A stretch of 35,818 nt of DNA, taken from Gammaproteobacteria bacterium (lineage in GTDB: Bacteria > Pseudomonadota > Gammaproteobacteria > SZUA-229). The position numbers and the translations under genes were made by a program. Below the pieces are notes generated by a model that was not told the origin of the DNA, did not search any database, and saw only the letters and a list, made by a program, of their open reading frames with translations. Shown here in pieces: positions 18,658 to 25,564 of this stretch; position 1 is the first letter of the stretch, and each line of letters opens with the position of its first letter. The DNA lies in the NCBI GenBank assembly GCA_030595185.1, contig JAUVDT010000011.1, forward strand, positions 1-35,818, in the 5' to 3' direction.

Positions 18658-20427
18658 TTATTGTTGTAATGCTGTTAACTTGAGTGATTTAGCTAATTTA
18701 ACCAGCTGTACAAATTCACTTCGATAACCAAAAGTATCTTTTCCTCTAGCGTTGGTCGATAGCTCGATTATTTGATCAAAGCCAAAATCTTTTTGATATT
18801 GACCGCCTTTTAATAGTTCACCAAAACCAATTACACTGCTAGCAAATTTAAAGTCACTTGTTGTCTGCTTAACAGTGCTGTGTATATTAGATACATAGAC
18901 TGGTTGAGAGATTAATTTACTGGTTTCCTGGTCAGGGTTTTTGTATCTGATTTTAACAAAAGCCAGTTCATTACTTTTTTGATCGCTTATAAGCTGTTTT
19001 TCTTGATATCTTAAAGAATCAATTTGATTTTTATCACTACTTTTTAATGTCACTTCATAAAATGCTGTAACGGTATGTCCTGCACCAATTTCACCCGCAT
19101 CGACTTTATCATTATTGAAGTCTTCTTTATTTAGCTTTCTATTTTCATAACCTATAAGTCGATATTCGGAAATAATTGAAGGATTGAATTCAATTTGAAT
19201 TTTCACATCTTTAGCAACTGTTTTCAGGCTTGATGACATCTCATCGACAAGAACTTTGTGAGCTTCTTTTAATGAATCAATATATGAGTAATTCCCATTA
19301 GCAGCATCTGCTAACTGTTCCATTAGGTGGTCGTTATAGTTGCCGGAACCAAATCCTAAAGTACTAAGGCTAATGCCCGTTTTTCTTTTTTCTTCGACTA
19401 AATTTTTCAATTGATTGAAGTCAGTCGTACCAACGTTAAAGTCACCATCAGTAGCTAATAAAATTCGATTAATACCATTCTTAATATAAGCTTGTTTCGC
19501 AACCTGGTAAGCCAATCTAATACCTGATGCACCATTAGTAGATCCGCCTGATCGTAAATGCATTAAAGCATTCGTAATTTTCGACTTATATTTACCAGAG
19601 GTTGGTTCAAGAATAACACCGCTAGCACCTGCGTATACAACTAAAGAAATTTTATCCTGTTCTCGCATTTTTGATACGAGCAGAGCTAATGATTTCTTCA
19701 ATAAACCTAATTTGTTTGATGATGACATAGAACCAGATACATCAATTAGAAAAACAAGATTAGCTGCCGGTAATTCTTTTTCATCGATATCAATCGCTTT
19801 AATGCCAACTTGTAGTAAGTGGTGCCCTTTAGACCACGGGCTAGGGCCTACCTCAGTCTGTGTTATAAACGGCGTGTTATTTTGGTTTGATGCCGTGTAG
19901 CTGTAATTAAAATAATTAAGCATCTCTTCGACTCTTACCGCATCTTTTACTGGTAATGAACCATTATTAATTAAACGCCTTATATTGCTATAGCTACCAG
20001 TATCAACATCAATTGAAAAAGTAGAAACGGGCTCAATTGCTGTTTGCATTACTGAGTTGCTTTTATAATGCGCATATTTCTCATTGTCTTGGATATTATT
20101 TTCAGCATAGTTGTTATATATCGGTGCATATTGAGAGGTGAAATGGAGAGGTGCTTGTCTCATATATCTTGATTTAGCTTTAATTTCTTTTCGTAACTCA
20201 AATTTATTTCTTTCTCTGAGTTTATGTTGTTTAGCTGCAATCGACGGGGACAACATAACTTCAGATGATATTTGTGGTGTTATTATTGTTTGATCGGCTA
20301 CAACAGGCAGTTTTGTCGTTCTTGTAATGTATTTGTCTGTGGTGTTTTGTGAATTGCAGCCTGTCACAAGGGCGCTAATCAAAAGGCTACCTAATAGTGT
20401 TTTCTGTTTAATAATCGTATTTTTCAT
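18658..20427 (-). CDS. vWA-domain lipoprotein (YfbK-like, DUF3520-type C-terminus)
   Basis: Lipobox LLISALVTGC; vWA N-terminal region (STFSIDVDTGSYSNIRRLINNGSLPVKDAVRVEEMLNYFNY); MIDAS FLIDVSGSMSSSNK...GGSTNGASG...LATDGDFNVG. Confidence 0.9.
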   Translation of the reverse strand: MKNTIIKQKTLLGSLLISALVTGCNSQNTTDKYITRTTKLPVVADQTIITPQISSEVMLSPSIAAKQHKLRERNKFELRKEIKAKSRYMRQAPLHFTSQYAPIYNNYAENNIQDNEKYAHYKSNSVMQTAIEPVSTFSIDVDTGSYSNIRRLINNGSLPVKDAVRVEEMLNYFNYSYTASNQNNTPFITQTEVGPSPWSKGHHLLQVGIKAIDIDEKELPAANLVFLIDVSGSMSSSNKLGLLKKSLALLVSKMREQDKISLVVYAGASGVILEPTSGKYKSKITNALMHLRSGGSTNGASGIRLAYQVAKQAYIKNGINRILLATDGDFNVGTTDFNQLKNLVEEKRKTGISLSTLGFGSGNYNDHLMEQLADAANGNYSYIDSLKEAHKVLVDEMSSSLKTVAKDVKIQIEFNPSIISEYRLIGYENRKLNKEDFNNDKVDAGEIGAGHTVTAFYEVTLKSSDKNQIDSLRYQEKQLISDQKSNELAFVKIRYKNPDQETSKLISQPVYVSNIHSTVKQTTSDFKFASSVIGFGELLKGGQYQKDFGFDQIIELSTNARGKDTFGYRSEFVQLVKLAKSLKLTALQQ

Positions 20428-20554
20428 TATTTTTTCCTGTATTAATTTGGCTTCAGTGATATAGACGTGAGTGATGTTTAAAAAGGGTTAAATTAACTCA
20501 AAAATAATTTAGTCATCTCTATAAGGGCGCTATAATAGGGTTTTACAGTGACGG

Positions 20555-20737
20555 ATGTTCAGCATGCCAAAAGTAGAATCACCTTGTATTAGAAATTGTT
20601 GTCTTGATGATAATGATATCTGTGTGGGGTGTTTTAGAACCTTAGATGAAATAAAGGCATGGTTGGCATTAACCGATAGAGAGAAGCGTGTGGTATTAAA
20701 TAAATGTCAGCAGCGCAAAACTGAAAGTAAGAGATAA
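20555..20737 (+). CDS. DUF1289-family small Cys-rich protein
   Basis: VESPCIRNCCLDDNDICVGCFRTLDEIKAWLALTDREKRVVLNKC, the characteristic DUF1289 Cys pattern. Confidence 0.88.
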   Translation: MFSMPKVESPCIRNCCLDDNDICVGCFRTLDEIKAWLALTDREKRVVLNKCQQRKTESKR

Positions 20738-20762
20738 CTCGTTTTTTTAACAGGATTAGTAA

Positions 20763-21644
20763 ATGGAAAAAATTAATTTAATGGCATTGCGGCATTCGGC
20801 TTTTTATTCTCCTTATCTTATGACCTTTGCGGGTGATTTTTTAAAGGATGAGGGTCTAGAGGCTAACTACAAAGTAGCAACGCCAGATTGTACAGTTGAT
20901 GATAGTATTTTAAATGGCGCATGTCATGTTGCTCAATCTGCTATTGCAACGCGGTTTGCTGATCTTGAAGCTAATAAAGAAACTCTTATTAGGCATTTTG
21001 CACAGATTAATGAAAGGGATGGTTTTTATCTGGCTGCTCGTGAAAAGGACAATGACTTTAATTGGCAGAAGTTAAAAAATAAAAAAGTACTGGTCGATCA
21101 CTTTTTTCAACCATATGCGATGCTGAATTATGCTTTATACAACAATAATATGGAGATGTCAGATCTTGATGTGATAGACGCAGGTGATGTTGATCAAATA
21201 GAACAAGCCTTTCGCGATGGGGAAGGTGATTATGTGCATTTGCAGGGGCCATATCCTCAGCAACTAGAAGCAGAAGGGCTGGCTTTTGTGGTCGCTTCAG
21301 TTGGGGATAGTGTTGGCCCTGTTGCATTCAGCAGTTTGTGTGCTCATCATGATTGGTTGAAGACAGATATGGCAACTGCTTTTATAAACGCATATAAGAA
21401 GTCGATGGCCTATGTGATATCAGCGCCTGCTGAGGAAATTGCGGCTAAAGAAAAAGAAGCGGGTCTATTTCCTACTGTTGATCAGTTAGTATTAGTTGAG
21501 ACGATAGGGGCTTACCAAAAACTAGGTTGCTGGCAACAGGATGTTAATATATCAGAACAGGCAATTGATACATTACAAAAAGTGTTTATTTATAATGGTG
21601 ATATTACACAAATGTATAAGTATCGCCAGCTTATTAAAGATTAA
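20763..21644 (+). CDS. NMT1/THI5-like (SBP_bac-type) substrate-binding-like protein without a signal peptide
   Basis: INLMALRHSAFYSPYLMTFAGDFLKDEGLEANYKVATPDCTVDDSILNGACHVAQSA...; no hydrophobic leader; no permease or ATPase gene adjacent. Confidence 0.7.
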   Translation: MEKINLMALRHSAFYSPYLMTFAGDFLKDEGLEANYKVATPDCTVDDSILNGACHVAQSAIATRFADLEANKETLIRHFAQINERDGFYLAAREKDNDFNWQKLKNKKVLVDHFFQPYAMLNYALYNNNMEMSDLDVIDAGDVDQIEQAFRDGEGDYVHLQGPYPQQLEAEGLAFVVASVGDSVGPVAFSSLCAHHDWLKTDMATAFINAYKKSMAYVISAPAEEIAAKEKEAGLFPTVDQLVLVETIGAYQKLGCWQQDVNISEQAIDTLQKVFIYNGDITQMYKYRQLIKD

Positions 21645-21656
21645 ATAAACAATACA

Positions 21657-24600
21657 TCATTTAAAAACTTTATTAATCGCTGTCGTTAAATCGACTTTCA
21701 TAATGGGTTTTTCTAAAAGAAGAATATTATTTTCATTGGCAATTCTGTCATCAATACTATTGCTGTAACCGGTAGCAATAATTGCAGGCATATCAGGTTT
21801 AGTCATTCTTATTCTTTTTATCATTTCTAAACCGGTTAACTCAGGCATAGTCTGATCTGAAATGATGAGGTCAAATTTATTGGGTTCTGCTTGAAATGCC
21901 GACAGTGCTTCTAATGGTGAAGTATATATTTCAGATTGGCAGTCATTCGTATTTAACATTTCAGCGACCACTTTCGCTAGGTTTTCTTCGTCATCTACAA
22001 TTAAAATTGTTTTGTTATGCATTTTAAGAGTATTACTAGTATCAGATTTTTTATCTAATTCTGTTGTTTGATAAACGGGTTTAAAAAGAATTGAGATCGT
22101 TGTTCCTTTGTTAATTTCAGTATCAATTAGAATGTGTCCACCTAAACTTTTTACAATGCCATGAACAACTGACATGCCCATACCCGTTCCTTTATTTTTT
22201 TCCTTCGTAGTAAAAAATGGCTCAAATAAATGATGCACAATATCATCACTCATACCAGTACCAGTATCAGAAATGGATAATACAAGCCAGTCGCCATTTA
22301 TATCGTCATAACAAATTTGGCAATGCTGATGCGTCTCAGTTTGCATTTTAAGCTGTACTATTAAATTTCCCTTATCATGCATAGCATCTCTGGCATTAAC
22401 GCAAAGATTCATAATAATTTGTTGTAGTTTGACAGGCTCGATTAATGCGGCGGGAAGGTTGTCATCGATATGAGTTTCTATTTCTATACTACTAGGGATA
22501 ATCGAGCGTAGCATTTTCATATCTTCTTTAACTAACGGTGCAATATCTAAAGCTTCATTTGTGCCTGCTTCGGTTCTACTAAATAACATCATAGAGGAAA
22601 TTAATTCTTTCGCTCTATCAGAAGCGGTTAGTACATGGTCTAAATATTCAATTACTTTGTCATCATGGGCGTCGCTTAGCTTTTCACGAGACAGACTTGT
22701 ATAACCCATGATAATGCCCAACATATTATTAAAGTCGTGAGCTATGCCGCCGGTAAGTTGTCCAAGCGCTTCCATTTTTCGTGTTTGTTCTATTTCTTTT
22801 TGTAATTGTTGGTACTCGAGTTCTTGATTTATTTTTTCTGTGATATCAGTAACAACATAATAGATAATTGTCTTGTTATCTATTTCAACAGGGTTGGTTA
22901 AAATTTCTACAATACGAGCTTCGCCATTTTGTAGCCTGTGTTCAGTGGTGAAAAGAGTTTTTTGGCCACTCAATGCCTGTGATATTTGTTCATTTATTTC
23001 TGATGATGTTTCGGGATATAAAATACCAAGGTTATAAGTGCATAATTCTGCGTGAGTGTAACCATAAAATTCGATAGCTGCCTTGTTGGCATCTATGATT
23101 CGTGAATTGTTGGGGTTAATAAGAAAAGCAATCGATTGGTTGTTTCTAAATAATTGGTGAAAACGCTGTTCTGTATCTTTTATTTGTTTAATAACAGGCA
23201 TCATTATTTTAAAAAATAACATGGCGCCAAAAAATGATACTAAAATAACGATACTCAAGATATACAGTGCACTGTCTATAAAAGGTTTTCTAATCTCAGA
23301 AAGATCGATTTTTGCGACAATACCAAGTTTAAGAACTTTTATTGGTTCATATGCGGATAAGACCGTTATACCCCGGTAGTCTTTATCAATAGTTGTTCCT
23401 GAATGGCCAAATAATGCAAGGCGCATGGGTGCTGCGCGTTCATCTTTAATTGAAATATTAATTGGCGATGTTAAATGAGAATGTCGCTGACTTAAAATAA
23501 AAACAATTTCTTTATTGTGGAGTCTTGCCATTGTAAATTCGCCCGTTTTACCAAAACCACGGAATTTATCATGGGCATCTACTATTTGTGAAACTGTTCT
23601 TTCGTATGCTGTAACTCCTTTTCTTTTTTCTGAATACTCTTTTAAATCATATCTGGCAACAGATTCAATAAATCTTGCGCGGCTTTTAACAGAATCTATT
23701 AATCGTTGTCTTTGTTCGTTAAATGAAGTTTCATAAAGTACATATAAGGTCGTGCCTGCCACGAGTGTTGTGGCGGTAATTAAAATAAGAATAAGCGTGA
23801 GTATCCATATGATACTGTTTTTATTTCCTGATTCGTGTGTCGAAAAGTTACTCTTTTTCCAAATGTAAACAAAAATGCTAATGCTAGCAATAAGAATAAA
23901 AAAATTAATTAATATTAACTCTTTAGTGCTATATGAAGAAGGAGGAGCGTGATGCCATGCTGTATACGTGTCTTGATAGTTTTGGGTGTTCATGTAGTGT
24001 TCAAGAGCGTGGTTTAGACGTTGGTATATTTCTGGGTGTTTTTTGCTAATGGCGATAGCGCGTTTAATAGTCAATAAAGTTATTTTTGTATCATATATAT
24101 AATGAGATATATTAAGTGCTTCTGCATCGCTCAGAGCAATAATTCTTGGATAAATAATGGCATCAATCTTATTCGCTATTAAAGCAGAATAAGCGTCTTT
24201 AATTGAATTAAATGTGGTTACTTTTTTAATATCATGTTGTCTGGCTACTTTCGCGCCTATATTTTTTTCTACTACTCCAATGTGTAGTTTTTTAAGTTCT
24301 TTTGTATTATGAAATTTCGAATCTTCTCTAGTGAAAATGCCAACTTCAGTTTCTACATAGGGGCGGGTAAAAAAGTAATGTTTTTTACGTTCTTCTGTTA
24401 TGCCTAAATTGGGTATTATTTGGGCTTCACCATTTTCAATGCTTTTAAAAACGTCAGTCCATGACTTCTTAACACTGTATTGGGTTAAATAACCGGCATG
24501 ATGATCAACTTCATTCATGACCTCAATCGCCATGCCGTAGGGCAGTCCTTCATCATTGGTGAAATAAAAAGGCGGGAAGGATTCAGGTACAACAGCTTTT

Positions 24601-24728
24601 AAAGGAGGGTTGTTCTCATGGCCAATCATCATATTGTGAGGGTCATGACTGGGGGCTGCGTTATTCACCACTGGGTAAATGCTAAAGCAGATAAAGAGTA
24701 GACTTAATAGAAGTTTATTTAAATGCAT
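21657..24728 (-). CDS. Hybrid sensor histidine kinase: periplasmic SBP_bac_3-like domain, second extracytoplasmic (Cache-like) domain, PAS, HisKA, HATPase_c, REC (ORF extends to 24785 via TTG; ATG at 24728 precedes a signal peptide)
   Basis: MHLNKLLLSLLFICFSIYPVVNNA leader; LKAVVPESFPPFYFTNDEGLPYGMAIEVMNEV; H-box LTGGIAHDFNNMLGIIMGY; N/G boxes NLCVNARDAM, DTGTGMSDD, GTGMGMSVVHGIV; receiver TILIVDDEENL...LIISDQTMPELTGLEM. Confidence 0.92.
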   Translation of the reverse strand: MHLNKLLLSLLFICFSIYPVVNNAAPSHDPHNMMIGHENNPPLKAVVPESFPPFYFTNDEGLPYGMAIEVMNEVDHHAGYLTQYSVKKSWTDVFKSIENGEAQIIPNLGITEERKKHYFFTRPYVETEVGIFTREDSKFHNTKELKKLHIGVVEKNIGAKVARQHDIKKVTTFNSIKDAYSALIANKIDAIIYPRIIALSDAEALNISHYIYDTKITLLTIKRAIAISKKHPEIYQRLNHALEHYMNTQNYQDTYTAWHHAPPSSYSTKELILINFFILIASISIFVYIWKKSNFSTHESGNKNSIIWILTLILILITATTLVAGTTLYVLYETSFNEQRQRLIDSVKSRARFIESVARYDLKEYSEKRKGVTAYERTVSQIVDAHDKFRGFGKTGEFTMARLHNKEIVFILSQRHSHLTSPINISIKDERAAPMRLALFGHSGTTIDKDYRGITVLSAYEPIKVLKLGIVAKIDLSEIRKPFIDSALYILSIVILVSFFGAMLFFKIMMPVIKQIKDTEQRFHQLFRNNQSIAFLINPNNSRIIDANKAAIEFYGYTHAELCTYNLGILYPETSSEINEQISQALSGQKTLFTTEHRLQNGEARIVEILTNPVEIDNKTIIYYVVTDITEKINQELEYQQLQKEIEQTRKMEALGQLTGGIAHDFNNMLGIIMGYTSLSREKLSDAHDDKVIEYLDHVLTASDRAKELISSMMLFSRTEAGTNEALDIAPLVKEDMKMLRSIIPSSIEIETHIDDNLPAALIEPVKLQQIIMNLCVNARDAMHDKGNLIVQLKMQTETHQHCQICYDDINGDWLVLSISDTGTGMSDDIVHHLFEPFFTTKEKNKGTGMGMSVVHGIVKSLGGHILIDTEINKGTTISILFKPVYQTTELDKKSDTSNTLKMHNKTILIVDDEENLAKVVAEMLNTNDCQSEIYTSPLEALSAFQAEPNKFDLIISDQTMPELTGLEMIKRIRMTKPDMPAIIATGYSNSIDDRIANENNILLLEKPIMKVDLTTAINKVFK

Positions 24729-24909
24729 TTTGTTAATAGTTTCTTTTATATGCCTTGTTATTTTTAACTCTCTAAGTTGATACAAAGTATAGGAGACTAT
24801 GCGCTAATAGCCACTATTAGCGCAATGATGCCCATCATTTTATGATGTAAATTAAATATATGTTAAATGTTACAATATTATTTAATTCTTATACTAATGC
24901 AGAGGAAAT

Positions 24910-25515
24910 ATGACTGATTTATTCGAAGAAAAAGCGAAAGACTGGGATGTGAATGAAATGGTTAGAAACCTTTCATCTGCAATTGGCTCGGCTATTTTAG
25001 AAAATGTTAATTTCACCGCTGATATGTCTGTTATGGATTTTGGTGCTGGTACGGGCCTGATTAGTGCTCATGTTGCACCTAAGGTCACTAAAATTACAGC
25101 TATTGATACCTCTGAGGCCATGTTGAAGCAACTGATGGAGAAGAGTGCGCTAAAAGATAAAGTGGAAGGAGTCTGTCAAAATATTTTAGATACACCGCTC
25201 GATGTTCAGTTTGATGTGATTATGAGCGCAATGGCTATGCATCACGTTGAAGACACTCAAAAGATGGTGTCTAGTTTTGCCAGACATTTAAAACCAGGTG
25301 CAAAAGTGGCTTTAGCTGATCTTGATAAAGAAGATGGTAGCTTTCATCCTCCCGAAGCACAGGGTGTTTTTCATTCGGGCTTTGATAGAAAATACTTTCA
25401 GGGTATTTTAGAAAATAATGGTTTCGAAAATATAGAGTTTGTTACTGCGCATACGGTTAATAAAGAAACGATGAGTTATCCCATCTTTTTAGTGTTAGCG
25501 ACAAAGTCTCACTAA
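24910..25515 (+). CDS. Class I SAM-dependent methyltransferase
   Basis: MDFGAGTGLISAHVAPKVTKITAIDTSEAML...FDVIMSAMAMHHVED...HLKPGAKVALADLDKEDGSFH. Confidence 0.92.
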   Translation: MTDLFEEKAKDWDVNEMVRNLSSAIGSAILENVNFTADMSVMDFGAGTGLISAHVAPKVTKITAIDTSEAMLKQLMEKSALKDKVEGVCQNILDTPLDVQFDVIMSAMAMHHVEDTQKMVSSFARHLKPGAKVALADLDKEDGSFHPPEAQGVFHSGFDRKYFQGILENNGFENIEFVTAHTVNKETMSYPIFLVLATKSH

Positions 25516-25525
25516 ATAAGCCATT

Positions 25526-25550
25526 GTGATGCTTTGAAAAAAAGCATCAC
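25526..25550. terminator. Terminator-like hairpin between convergent methyltransferase and rapA
   Basis: GTGATGCTTT gaaaa AAAGCATCAC: perfect 10-bp stem; no strong T-run immediately 3' on the + strand. Confidence 0.5.
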
Positions 25551-25564
25551 AGTTTGGGCTTTTT

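Noticed and set aside
25526-25550. GTGATGCTTT hairpin considered as a regulatory operator
   Set aside because: Its position between convergent 3' ends makes a transcription terminator the simpler explanation.
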